DNA of 64,000 nt from Vampirovibrio chlorellavorus (GTDB taxonomy: Bacteria; Cyanobacteriota; Vampirovibrionia; Vampirovibrionales; Vampirovibrionaceae), in NCBI GenBank assembly GCA_903866275.1, contig CAIPMU010000012.1, forward strand, positions 70,452-134,451, written 5' to 3'. Positions 36,291 to 44,705 of the stretch are shown in pieces. Each line of letters begins with the position of its first letter. The stretch's first letter is position 1. The notes under the pieces are model-generated. The model was given only the letters and a program-made list of their open reading frames with translations. It was not told the DNA's origin and ran no database searches. Made by a program: the position numbers and the translations under genes.

Positions 36291-36530
36291 TTACTCAAAG
36301 GGGCGGGTGAGGCTTTCGCCGTCCGCTTGCAAGGTTTTGACCAGTTCGTCCACGCGGCCGCGCGCTTCAGTCAGCTTGTTTTGGCAGACTTTAATGTGTT
36401 GCACGCCCTCTTCAAACAGGGTCAGGGCCTCTTCCAGCGTGAGCGAGTCGCCGCGAAAGCGGTCCACAATGGTATCCAGGGCATCGGAGGCCTGGGAGAA
36501 GCTGACGGGTTTCTGGCTTTTAGCGGTCAT
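36291..36530 (-). CDS. xseB: exodeoxyribonuclease VII small subunit
   Basis: 79-residue small subunit of exonuclease VII, which degrades single-stranded DNA and takes part in mismatch repair. The usual XseB layout is visible: a conserved helix with FSQASDALDTIVDRFRGDSL, then LTLEEALTLFEEGVQHIKVC and QNKLTEARGRVDELV. The start is ATG with GAGGA eight bases upstream. It follows xseA on the same strand after 55 bp, as in many bacteria. Confidence 0.95.
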   Translation of the reverse strand: MTAKSQKPVSFSQASDALDTIVDRFRGDSLTLEEALTLFEEGVQHIKVCQNKLTEARGRVDELVKTLQADGESLTRPFE

Positions 36531-36585
36531 AAAATGCGTCCTCTAATTGAGATTAAGCTTGGGTGAAAGATGGTCTAAAGCGCGT

Positions 36586-37917
36586 TCAGGGCAAATTGCC
36601 CGAGGCGGCTGGGGGCTCTAGTGCCTCCTGCGAGAGCACCTGACAGTGTAAACTGCCATCAGATAGCCGCAAAGAAAGCGTCTCGCCAGTCTGGATTTGC
36701 TGAATGGAGCGGAGCACCCGTTGATTAGAATCCGTGGCCACGCCATAGCCTCGCGCCAGGGTGGTCAGGGGATTAAAGGCGTTCATGGCGGCTACGGCCT
36801 GCCCCAGTTTTTGCTCCTGTCGCTGGAAGTAGAGGTGAAAGCCAGAGAGGACTCGCTCTTGCCGCTGTTCCAGCTTGTGGCCCTCAGTTTCCAGAGTGCT
36901 CTCGTGCAGCTCAATCAGGCGCGTGGCATTGTGATCCAGGGTTTGCTCGTAGTATAGAATCGTTTCGGCCATGCTCTCCAGCAATTCGCGGGAGCGGGTG
37001 GCATGGGCCTCCACCAGTAATTGCGCATCCGGCACGGCCCAATCGGCCGCCGCTGTGGGGGTTGAGGCCGAGTAATCGGCCACGGCATCGGCTAATGAAT
37101 AATCCGGTTCATGCCCAATCCCGGTGATGACCGGCACCTGGCTGGCAAAAATGGCGCGCACCACAGCCTCTTCGCTAAAGCAAAAGAGATCTTCAAAGGA
37201 GCCCCCGCCCCGGCCCACGATGAGAATATCCAGCTGATAATGGGGATGATTTAATTCCGCGATGGCTTGCGCGATCTCTGCGGCAGCGCCTTCGCCTTGC
37301 ACTTTGACCGGGTGCAACAGCACATCCACCAAAGGATTCTTGCGGCGAATCACGCGCAGCATGTCGTGAATGACCGCCCCGGTGGAAGAAGTAATCAGTC
37401 CAATTCGCTCGGGAAATTCAGGAATGGGCTTTTTGAACTCGTCCATGAACAGCCCCTCGGCGTCGAGGCGGGCCTTGATCTGCTCAAAGGCCAGTTGCAG
37501 CGCGCCCACGCCCACGGGTTCAATCTTGCTGGCCACCAGTGAATAACTGCCGCTGGGCTTGTAAATCTCCAGGCGGCCCGTTAGATAGACTTCCAGCCCG
37601 TCTTTCAAATCAAAATTCAGTCGGGAAGCGGTGCTGGCCCACAAAATACCCCCAATGGAAGCCGTGGGATCTTTTAGGGTGAAATAGATATGCCCCCGCG
37701 AACTGCGTTTGACGTTGGACAATTCCCCCTGCACGGTCACGCTGTGGCCCAGGGTGGGATGATCCTCAATGGCATCGGCCAGCAGGGCTGTAATTTCCGA
37801 GACAGTGTAAGCGCTTTTTGAGGGCGCGCCATCCAGCATGAGGGACGTAAAATCCAGTTGCTGCTGGTCAGAAATAAGCGTTTTGTTGCGGGCGCTGGGG
37901 CGTTTGGCGGACGGCAT
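36586..37917 (-). CDS. xseA: exodeoxyribonuclease VII large subunit
   Basis: Catalytic subunit of exonuclease VII. From the ATG at 37917 it has 443 residues. The OB-fold domain comes first (YTVSEITALLADAIEDHPTL, VQGELSNVKRSSRGHIYFTL), followed by the catalytic core with FPERIGLITSSTGAVIHDML, LIVGRGGGSFEDLFCFSEEA and PVITGIGHEPDYSLADAVAD. Coiled-coil helices follow, then the C-terminal FNPLTTLARGYGVATD. The frame is open to a TTG at 37968, but a TATAAT at 37946-37951 overlaps that part, so transcription starts below it and the first usable start is 37917 (AAGAG just upstream). It heads the series xseA-xseB-glpK. Confidence 0.95.
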   Translation of the reverse strand: MPSAKRPSARNKTLISDQQQLDFTSLMLDGAPSKSAYTVSEITALLADAIEDHPTLGHSVTVQGELSNVKRSSRGHIYFTLKDPTASIGGILWASTASRLNFDLKDGLEVYLTGRLEIYKPSGSYSLVASKIEPVGVGALQLAFEQIKARLDAEGLFMDEFKKPIPEFPERIGLITSSTGAVIHDMLRVIRRKNPLVDVLLHPVKVQGEGAAAEIAQAIAELNHPHYQLDILIVGRGGGSFEDLFCFSEEAVVRAIFASQVPVITGIGHEPDYSLADAVADYSASTPTAAADWAVPDAQLLVEAHATRSRELLESMAETILYYEQTLDHNATRLIELHESTLETEGHKLEQRQERVLSGFHLYFQRQEQKLGQAVAAMNAFNPLTTLARGYGVATDSNQRVLRSIQQIQTGETLSLRLSDGSLHCQVLSQEALEPPAASGNLP

Positions 37918-37945
37918 CACTCTCTTTTTCCGGGTTAACCCGCCC

Positions 37946-37951
37946 ATTATA
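37946..37951 (-). promoter_or_regulatory. -10 element (TATAAT) for xseA
   Basis: A consensus TATAAT on the minus strand, with a weak TTCTGA 17 bp upstream. It puts transcription start near 37938, which fixes the xseA start at 37917 rather than the longer open frame. Confidence 0.5.
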
Positions 37952-38170
37952 GCCTGAAATGTCAGCAATCAGAAAACACTAAATGCTAGTCAAATCACAC
38001 CCGGTCAGTGTTTAACGAAAAACTAAACCCTTAGCTACTCAAAACCCAATTAAAAAACCACTCGCTCATCCATACCAAAGAACAATCCAAAACCCGCAAA
38101 CACCCCACAAAAAGGAACAACCAAAAACTCACCAACACACCTGACAAGGAAAAAGTCTTATCTATCTACC

Positions 38171-38242
38171 AACCAATCTGTTCCACCAAAAGAAAAGCCC
38201 TACCCTGCCACCAATCAACCTGCCCCACAAGAAGAAAAGCCC
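38171..38242 (+). repeat. imperfect tandem duplication next to repeat copy B
   Basis: Two similar units with a 42-bp period, sharing ACCAATC near the start and AGAAAAGCCC near the end (38191-38200 and 38233-38242). They directly precede repeat copy B and share its A/C-rich character. The rest of the xseA upstream interval (37952-38170) is A/C-rich and holds no gene that I can see. Confidence 0.45.
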
Positions 38243-38399
38243 CCATAGCATTCCAAAAAGAGCCAAAGGCTCTTTTCCTCCCCCAAAAAAGCAAGCCCGC
38301 AACGCAAAAGCAACGCACACTTGGCAGGGTTTGGGGGGCGCCACTGCCCCCCAATGGGGGTTGTTAGGGGGCAAGCCCCCTAATACCAATCAGCAAAAA
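38235..38399 (+). repeat. three-hairpin dispersed repeat, copy B
   Basis: Second copy of the intergenic element. Hairpin 1 is AAAAGAGCC/GGCTCTTTT (38256-38276), with a G-C to C-G swap against copies A and C. Hairpin 2 is TTGGGGGGC/GCCCCCCAA (38331-38354). Hairpin 3 is TTAGGGGGC/GCCCCCTAA (38364-38383). The sequence outside the stems is more diverged than between A and C, yet the stems are preserved by paired changes. It lies downstream of the DUF151 gene and upstream of xseA. Confidence 0.8.
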
Positions 38400-38440
38400 A
38401 GGCATACAGTATTCAGAAAATCCCGAATCAGGGCAAAATC

Positions 38441-38944
38441 CTATTGATTGGACTCAATATCACCCTGAAATTTAAAATCACTGGCCTTCAGGTCGGTCAG
38501 GAAGTTGCGAAACTCTTTCGCTTCGGCCTCATCGCGTTCCTGATCGGTGGAAATTGTCCCTTCGGCCATCACATTGGCGGTGGCAAAAATGGGCACCTTT
38601 GACTTCAGGGCCAAGGCAATGGCATCGGACGGGCGCGAATCGATGATCTGCACCTTGCCGTCTGCGGCGGTCAGGTAAATACTGGCAAAATAGGTATCGG
38701 AATTAATGTCGTTGATCTCAATCTTGCTGATATTTTGCCCGGTGGCCTCAATGATGTTGTTCAGTAAGTCATGCGTCATGGGCCGCGCCGATTTGATGTC
38801 TTCTAGCTGGCGAATGATGGCGCTGGCCTCTGCCGTACCAATCCAAATCGGTAGCGCGCGACGGTTTTCCTGATCGTTTAACACCACAATCGGCGTACCG
38901 GTGCGGGTGTCTAAAGCTATCCCCATCACGTAAAGCTCGACCAT
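38441..38944 (-). CDS. bifunctional nuclease family protein (DUF151)
   Basis: About 167 residues from the ATG at 38944. The family signature starts MVELYVMGIALDTRTGTPIV and continues with LNDQENRRALPIWIGTAEAS, then PMTHDLLNNIIEATGQNISK and IDSRPSDAIALALKSKVPIF. These are the conserved DUF151 features (I-G-x-x-E and R-x-S-D-A). Members have been described as nucleases in plants (BBD) and are widespread in bacteria, where the role is unsettled. A longer frame opens at TTG 39001, but a TATAAT at 39019-39024 would leave only some ten bases before it, and homologues normally begin at this ATG. The acidic C-terminus (DQERDEAEAKEFRNFLTDL) is typical. Confidence 0.9.
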   Translation of the reverse strand: MVELYVMGIALDTRTGTPIVVLNDQENRRALPIWIGTAEASAIIRQLEDIKSARPMTHDLLNNIIEATGQNISKIEINDINSDTYFASIYLTAADGKVQIIDSRPSDAIALALKSKVPIFATANVMAEGTISTDQERDEAEAKEFRNFLTDLKASDFKFQGDIESNQ

Positions 38945-39018
38945 CGGCAAGCTTTCAACGTTTCCATCCTCTTTATTAATGGCAAAGCCCCCTTTTACCA
39001 ACTTTTACAGTTACATTT

Positions 39019-39024
39019 ATTATA
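39019..39024 (-). promoter_or_regulatory. -10 element (TATAAT) for DUF151 gene
   Basis: A consensus TATAAT on the minus strand between lepB and the nuclease gene, in an AT-rich 60-bp interval. No good -35 was found. Transcription would start near 39012, giving a leader of about 68 bases to the ATG at 38944. Confidence 0.45.
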
Positions 39025-39063
39025 CTGTAATTTTATTGTAAGGGGCATTCCAGAATTTGAAAA

Positions 39064-40152
39064 TCATTGTTCGGGAGGAAGGGGTAGTGTTCCAATGCGA
39101 TTTGGGGGCCAAATCCGAAATACGGCGCGACCAATCACCCGTTCCTCTTCGGCAAAGCCCCAGTATCGGCTGTCCAGGCTGAGGTTTCGATTGTCGCCCA
39201 TCATATAATAATGGTGCGGTGGTACTTTCACAGAGCCACAGTAGGGCTCTGGACGCATCAAGGTGCAGGTTTCCGCAATTTCGTTGACGTAAGGCTCATC
39301 CAGCTTTTTGCCGTTCACATACACACCCACGCCGGGTTTTACATTCACGATGTCTCCGGGTAGGCCAATGAGTCGCTTGATGTAAGCCACATCAATGTTG
39401 TCATCTTTTTTGTAGACCAGACCTGAGAATCCGGTCAGGCGCATAAACAGGCTGCCCGGATCGTTCTTCAGCTCGGTCATGGGCGGGTAAAACACCAGAA
39501 TATCGCCCCGTTTGTAGGGCCGGTTCCAACGGGTGACCCGTTCAATGACCAACCGGTCGTCAATCTTCAGGCCAGGCAGCATCGACTCTGACGGGATTAA
39601 CCGTAGTTCACCCAGAAAGCTTTTGATCAGGATCAGGAAGAAAAGCACAAACAGCACCACTTCCAGTAACTCTTTGGTGACATACAGCACGGCGCGTTGA
39701 ACATGCTTGGTCTTTGCTGCATGGACGGCGAGATCGATGCGCTCTGGCGAAATATTCTGTTCGCGCAAAACCTGTTGCACCCAGGCATCGGGGGAGAGGT
39801 ACAGTGCCTTGAGCAGATGTTCCACTTCCACCGTGGGGATGGGTTTGGCCGGGTGCGGATGCGGCTCTGATTCATGCACATGCTGATGCGCCAGCGTTTC
39901 GGCATTGAGCAGTAGTGTGGTGCTTGCTGGTGCGGCTTCCAGTGGCGAGCGACTGAATGCAGTGCGTAAAGAGTCAATAGGCACACTCATTTCAGTGAGC
40001 AGGCTGTCCAGCCGGTTAAACTTACGGTGGATCAGCAGTAACCCCTGCAAATAATCCCGGTCGTTGCAGGACGCACGTTTCTCCTTGCGTGCCATGCGAT
40101 TGGCCAGCGCAATCACATCCTTGACGTCCTCGGAGTAGCGTATGTCTTCCAA
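39064..40152 (-). CDS. lepB: signal peptidase I with N-terminal Clp_N-like domain
   Basis: Type I signal peptidase of 362 residues. Membrane helix ELLEVVLFVLFFLILIKSFL (161-180) is followed by the catalytic serine in IPSESMLPGL (S190) and the lysine in AYIKRLIGLPGD (K259); MMGDNRNLSLDSRYWG is the C-terminal box. What is unusual is the first 160 cytoplasmic residues. They contain two helical repeats that look like a Clp N-terminal domain: VKDVIALANRMARKEKRASC with DRDYLQGLLLIHRK, and VEVEHLLKALYLSPDAWVQQ, joined by a His/Pro-rich linker. Typical bacterial enzymes begin with the membrane helix. The start is TTG, supported by GAGGA eight bases upstream. It is 59 bp below the REC-GGDEF gene on the same strand. 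Confidence 0.92.
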   Translation of the reverse strand: MEDIRYSEDVKDVIALANRMARKEKRASCNDRDYLQGLLLIHRKFNRLDSLLTEMSVPIDSLRTAFSRSPLEAAPASTTLLLNAETLAHQHVHESEPHPHPAKPIPTVEVEHLLKALYLSPDAWVQQVLREQNISPERIDLAVHAAKTKHVQRAVLYVTKELLEVVLFVLFFLILIKSFLGELRLIPSESMLPGLKIDDRLVIERVTRWNRPYKRGDILVFYPPMTELKNDPGSLFMRLTGFSGLVYKKDDNIDVAYIKRLIGLPGDIVNVKPGVGVYVNGKKLDEPYVNEIAETCTLMRPEPYCGSVKVPPHHYYMMGDNRNLSLDSRYWGFAEEERVIGRAVFRIWPPNRIGTLPLPPEQ

Positions 40153-40211
40153 TGTAAATATCCTCAGCCCGGATTCCCGGAAAGACTTTTGAATGCTTCT
40201 CCATTCTAGTA

Positions 40212-41741
40212 TCAGGCCAGAGAAATCTCAATCCGATTACCGCCCTGCTTTTTGGCGTCTTCCAGGGCTGCTTCTGCTTGTTTAATCAGTTGGAGCGTGG
40301 ACTCAGTGATTTCCTGCTTGGCGCTCATGCCGCAACAAACGGTGGTTTTCAATTCTCTGTCCTGCCATAGGAGCGGACTGTCAGCCACTCGCTGGCAGAA
40401 GCGTTCCACTGCAATGCGAGCCTGATCACAGGGGGTCTTGGGCATGAGAATCATCAGATGTTTGCCCCCGAAACGGGCCAGAATATCCACGTTCCGGAAG
40501 GAGTGCTGCATGATTTTGGAGATGTGCCGCAGGATTTCGTCGCCGCAGGCATGTCCGTTCACTTCATTGATTTCCCGGAAGTTATCCACGCTGATCAGGG
40601 CGAGTGTCAGATCATACTCATAGCGTTTGGCCGATTTAAATTCTCGTTGCATCAGGGCCATAAAATGTCGATGGTTGATCAGGCCGGTCAGACTGTCTGT
40701 AATGGCTGAAATTTCAGCTTGAGAGTAGAGATTTCTCAGTTTCATCAACAGACGAATCTCATCTTCAACCAGATGCAAGGGAAAGATCTGGTTGTAGTCC
40801 ACTCGCTGATGGGAATAGAGTGCAAATGCACCAATGAGTCTGGAATCCAGTCGCACTTCTTTCACATGAATCGTGTCGTAGGTCTGGGTGGGTGCCTCTT
40901 CCTCGACCACGCCAATCGCGTCGGATTCGGTCATTTCCAGTTGAGCCGGGGTGAGTCCCCGATTTTCAAATTGCTTGAAGAACGTGTCCGTCATTTGGTT
41001 GATCTGTTTGGGAGAGAGTTGCTCGCCTTCGGGCAAATGCCAGGTGACCTGACGCGGCCCTTTTCCATCATCGTTATAGAAGATGGCGGCGGCATCGTAC
41101 TCGATAATGCTTTCCGCCAGACTGAAGAGCATGTAGTTCAGCAGGGCCGCATCGTGAACCAGATCGGCCAGACTACGGAACTCCACCATCAACATGGATT
41201 CCACCAGAGAGGTGTCCAGGATCTGGTTGAGTCGGGTGCGGATGTTGAACGGATTTTTTTCATTGCTGGCCTTCAGCAGGCGCTTTTCTTCAATGTCCAT
41301 ACGGTCATAGATTTCCAGCACCATGCGCACTTTTTTGAGCAGCTTGGCCGCAATTTCAGTTTTTTCCAGAAAATCATCGGCGCCAGCCTTCATGGCCCAG
41401 AACCGATCCATTTTCAGGCCCATATCGGCCAGCAACAACACCGGGATTTTTCGCATCACCGGGTCGTTCTTGATCAGTCGGCAAATCTGGTAGCCGTTCA
41501 ATTCCGGTGCGGAACTGCTGGCCAGAATGACATCCGGGATGGTGCGGTACACTTTCTGTACCCCTTCCGTCCCGTCGTTGGCGAAATCAATCTCAAAGCC
41601 ATGCTTTTCCAGCTCGGAACGGCAGGCGTTAATGAGTACCTCGTCCTGATGGATCACCAGAATCAGAGGTTTACTGCTTTGGGCTGCTGGGTCGGGCATC
41701 TCTGCCCCGGAATTTAATTCTGATACCACGTTTATCGCCAT
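40212..41741 (-). CDS. degenerate response regulator-GGDEF protein
   Basis: 509 residues. A receiver domain lies at about 25-145, but the phosphoacceptor Asp is replaced by Ser (DVILASSSAPELNGY, S75), although the Lys in FLEKTE is kept. A GAF-like middle (about 170-330) follows. The GGDEF domain at 345-509 has GGKHL (425-429) where catalysis needs GG(D/E)EF, so it should not make c-di-GMP. The inhibitory-site RxxD is intact (RNVD, 416-419, five residues before GG). The protein is therefore better read as a c-di-GMP-binding effector or scaffold. It is divergent from a TPR-GAF-HD-GYP phosphodiesterase and upstream of lepB. ATG start; weak ribosome-binding site. Confidence 0.88.
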   Translation of the reverse strand: MAINVVSELNSGAEMPDPAAQSSKPLILVIHQDEVLINACRSELEKHGFEIDFANDGTEGVQKVYRTIPDVILASSSAPELNGYQICRLIKNDPVMRKIPVLLLADMGLKMDRFWAMKAGADDFLEKTEIAAKLLKKVRMVLEIYDRMDIEEKRLLKASNEKNPFNIRTRLNQILDTSLVESMLMVEFRSLADLVHDAALLNYMLFSLAESIIEYDAAAIFYNDDGKGPRQVTWHLPEGEQLSPKQINQMTDTFFKQFENRGLTPAQLEMTESDAIGVVEEEAPTQTYDTIHVKEVRLDSRLIGAFALYSHQRVDYNQIFPLHLVEDEIRLLMKLRNLYSQAEISAITDSLTGLINHRHFMALMQREFKSAKRYEYDLTLALISVDNFREINEVNGHACGDEILRHISKIMQHSFRNVDILARFGGKHLMILMPKTPCDQARIAVERFCQRVADSPLLWQDRELKTTVCCGMSAKQEITESTLQLIKQAEAALEDAKKQGGNRIEISLA

Positions 41742-41974
41742 TCAAACTCAGAAAACAATGACTCTCAATCGTATGCAAATGCTCACCCTTTCATTTTGAG
41801 AGTGCCCGAGCAAAAATGCAAGGGCTTATTTGTTTGCAAGGCCACAAATGTCCACATTATCCGCGTTTGAGTGATTCCTTTAAACTCCTCTGGATAAGGG
41901 AAGCAGTTCTGTGTCCAGATTTTCTATGATGTCAGTAAAGGTGCCCGTAACGGGTTCGCGAGTAAGGCGGGAAG

Positions 41975-44689
41975 ATGGCCAAGAGCCCTGACAGTAATAG
42001 CTTTAATTCTTCGGAAGAGTCGGTAATGTACGACTCCATTGAAGGGCTGCTTTCTGTGGGCGAGCCCATGAGTCCACTGAGTGATATTTCAGCTTTGTTT
42101 CAGCCGGATTCATCAGCGTTGCAGGTGTTTGAACAGCCTGTTCCGGAAGAGCCTGATCCGGCCAGACGTCTTTATCAGGCTGGACTGTTGCATCATTTCA
42201 AAAACGATGAGTTCAAGGCGCTGGAGGCTTTAGAAAACGCATACGGGCTTTTCTTGTCTGCCGGGGATTATCTGGGATCGATTGAGTGTCTGATTGAGCT
42301 GGCCTGGATTAAATACAACCAGGAAGGTGAAGAATGTCTGGCCAAGGCCACCCGGCTCTTTAGCGAAGCCACCAAGATGATTCATGTGCACATGCATCAA
42401 CCGGGTATCAATGAGACCCGGGGGAAGCTGTTGCATTATCAGGGGCTGGTGGAGTATCGCGAAAAAAACTTTGGCGAAGCGGTCAAGCATATGATGTACG
42501 CCAAAACCTTTTGTCGGGCCGATGGTCTTGAGGCTGCCCGAATTCTGGATAGTCTGGCGGTGCATTATGAGCATACCAACGATTATTACCGGGCCATCCA
42601 GTGCCTCGGTAACGCCTTGAGCATCAAGCAGCAGTTAAACTGTACCTATGAACTGGCCGTCACATATCAGATCATGGGCCGTATCCATATTTTGCGGGAA
42701 GAGTATCCCAAGGCCGAGGAATGCTTGACCAGCGCCCTCAACATTACACGAGCGGTCGGAGATGTATACCGCTCAGCTCGCATCAAGAATGATCTGATCC
42801 GGCTGAGTATTTACCAGAATGATCTGGCGCAGGCTCAGGCGTTGATTCAGCAGGTGGAGACCGAATGCCAAAGCCGCGACATGCGGGTGCTTTATGGGCA
42901 AAGCCAGTTTTACAAGGCCTATATTTACTACGGTCAACTAGATTATGCTTCGGCAAAAAGCTTGCTGGAGCATGAGATTCTGCCTGTCTTCAAGCGGGGT
43001 AATTACCGCAAGGGCTTTGCAATGGCCAGTCGCTTGCTGGCCTGCATTTACTACCGCGATAATCAGGGCATGCAGGCCATTGAGGCCATGAGTGAAGTGA
43101 TCGCCATTTTTAAGGAGGAAGGCGAGATCGCGGAACTGGCCAAGACGTATTATGAATTGGGCAAGATCTATATCAGTCTGAATGAGCCCAAGCTGGCGTT
43201 GGCCAGCATGCTGGAAGCCTTGCGTATCTCCGAGGCCAACGGGTTGAGCTTTATCATTAGCCACATCGAGGATGAAATCTTCCGGCTGAACGAGGAAAAG
43301 TGGCAGGAGATCGTTCAAAAGAGGGCCAATCACGATCGCGTGTTTGATAAAGAGGTAAACTTGCTGGAAGCGCTGGCTTCCCTGGAGGGGGAAGAGAAAG
43401 AGGTTCAACCCGAAAGTGGTACACCCAACAAACGATTGGTGTCGTTGTTGCGGGTGGGGCAGGCAATGGCCGGAGAACGCGAACTGGATAAACTACTCCC
43501 TCTGATAAAAATCGAAACGGAGCAGGCCCTTGAAGCCGATCGCTGTACGGTGTTTATCTATGATCGGGAACATAACGAGCTGTGGTCTAAGGTGGCCTCT
43601 GGTTTTGAGACTAGCGAGGAAATTCGCTTTCCGGCCCATTTGGGTCTTGCCGGTTATGTGGTTAAAACCGGCGAAGTGTTGAATATTAAAAATGCTTATG
43701 AGGATCCGCGTTTTAACAAGGAAATTGATAAAAAAACCGGGTATGTGACCCATAACATCCTGTGCATGCCGATGCGTAACCGGAAACTGGAAATCATCGG
43801 AGTGTTTCAGGTTCTGAACAAGCGGGGTTCTCATTTTGATAAGGTTGACGAAGATCTGTTGACCGCGATTTCAACGAATGCTGGTGTGGCCATTGAAAAC
43901 GCCACCCTGGCCAAGGAGATGAAGATCTCCTTTGACAGTTTCGTCAAAACCCTCTCCAGCACGATTGACGCCCGAGACCCGATCACTGCCGGTCACAGCG
44001 AACGCGTGGCAGAGTACTCGGTCTTGCTGGGCGAGGAAATGGAGATGCAAGAGGCGGATCTGGAAGCTTTAAAGTATGCCTCCCTGTTGCACGACATTGG
44101 CAAAATCGGGATTCAGGAAGATATTCTGAAAAAGGATGGCCGTCTCACGGAAAAAGAGTACCGCCACATTCAAAAGCACGTGTATTACACCCATGAGATT
44201 TTGAAGAACGTTCACTTTGAACGCCACTTGCAGCTGGTCCCCGAAATTGCGGCCTCTCACCATGAAAAAATGGATGGCACGGGGTATCACCGGGGGTTAA
44301 GTGGTACCGATATTCTGCTTTCCGGGCGAATTCTGGCCATTTCGGATGTCTTTGATGCCATTACCTCCCGGCGCCATTACCGGAATCGCATGGCCTTCGA
44401 CAAAGTGCTGACCATCATGAAACGCGATGCAGGCGCACATTTTGATCCCGATTGCGTGGAAGCGTTTTTTAACATTCCCCTTTACCAATTGAGTCAGGTG
44501 CTTCTGATGGATCGCGGCGATGCAAGCCCGACTGAAGGTCAGTCCATTTTGGCCCAGCTGGATAAGCATGTCACCATCGGTGAGTACTTTAAATATCAGC
44601 GCAACGAGCAGATGACCAAGGGGCAAGCGGACGTGCATCGGGTGTTTACCAGTCTGTATCATTACACCGGACTGATGAAAACCGATTAG
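41975..44689 (+). CDS. TPR-GAF-HD-GYP protein (probable c-di-GMP phosphodiesterase)
   Basis: 904 residues, cytoplasmic. Residues about 60-460 are tetratricopeptide repeats, for example ARRLYQAGLLHHFKNDEFKA and YRAIQCLGNALSIKQQLN. A GAF domain follows (about 485-645, DKLLPLIKIETEQALEADRC). The C-terminal HD-GYP domain (about 650-860) has RDPITAGHSERVAEYSVLLG, the metal-binding LLHDIGK and SHHEKMDGTGYHRGLSG. The last motif has His where the consensus has Pro (GYP to GYH); the histidines that bind metal are retained. TPR and GAF suggest input through protein partners and a small ligand. It is divergent from the degenerate REC-GGDEF gene with 233 bp between, so both may be controlled together. 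The start is ATG with AAGG about seven bases upstream. Confidence 0.92.
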   Translation: MAKSPDSNSFNSSEESVMYDSIEGLLSVGEPMSPLSDISALFQPDSSALQVFEQPVPEEPDPARRLYQAGLLHHFKNDEFKALEALENAYGLFLSAGDYLGSIECLIELAWIKYNQEGEECLAKATRLFSEATKMIHVHMHQPGINETRGKLLHYQGLVEYREKNFGEAVKHMMYAKTFCRADGLEAARILDSLAVHYEHTNDYYRAIQCLGNALSIKQQLNCTYELAVTYQIMGRIHILREEYPKAEECLTSALNITRAVGDVYRSARIKNDLIRLSIYQNDLAQAQALIQQVETECQSRDMRVLYGQSQFYKAYIYYGQLDYASAKSLLEHEILPVFKRGNYRKGFAMASRLLACIYYRDNQGMQAIEAMSEVIAIFKEEGEIAELAKTYYELGKIYISLNEPKLALASMLEALRISEANGLSFIISHIEDEIFRLNEEKWQEIVQKRANHDRVFDKEVNLLEALASLEGEEKEVQPESGTPNKRLVSLLRVGQAMAGERELDKLLPLIKIETEQALEADRCTVFIYDREHNELWSKVASGFETSEEIRFPAHLGLAGYVVKTGEVLNIKNAYEDPRFNKEIDKKTGYVTHNILCMPMRNRKLEIIGVFQVLNKRGSHFDKVDEDLLTAISTNAGVAIENATLAKEMKISFDSFVKTLSSTIDARDPITAGHSERVAEYSVLLGEEMEMQEADLEALKYASLLHDIGKIGIQEDILKKDGRLTEKEYRHIQKHVYYTHEILKNVHFERHLQLVPEIAASHHEKMDGTGYHRGLSGTDILLSGRILAISDVFDAITSRRHYRNRMAFDKVLTIMKRDAGAHFDPDCVEAFFNIPLYQLSQVLLMDRGDASPTEGQSILAQLDKHVTIGEYFKYQRNEQMTKGQADVHRVFTSLYHYTGLMKTD

Positions 44690-44705
44690 CAGGGAAAATG
44701 GGGGC

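Noticed and set aside
38162-38389. Minus-strand frame over repeat copy B, with a similar-looking frame over copy C (60923-61171)
   Set aside because: Both give peptides with the pattern PP-N-HWG and GKE-L-LFG, but this follows from the repeat itself. Copy A has a one-base change in hairpin 3 that breaks the frame, while the stems are kept by paired changes.
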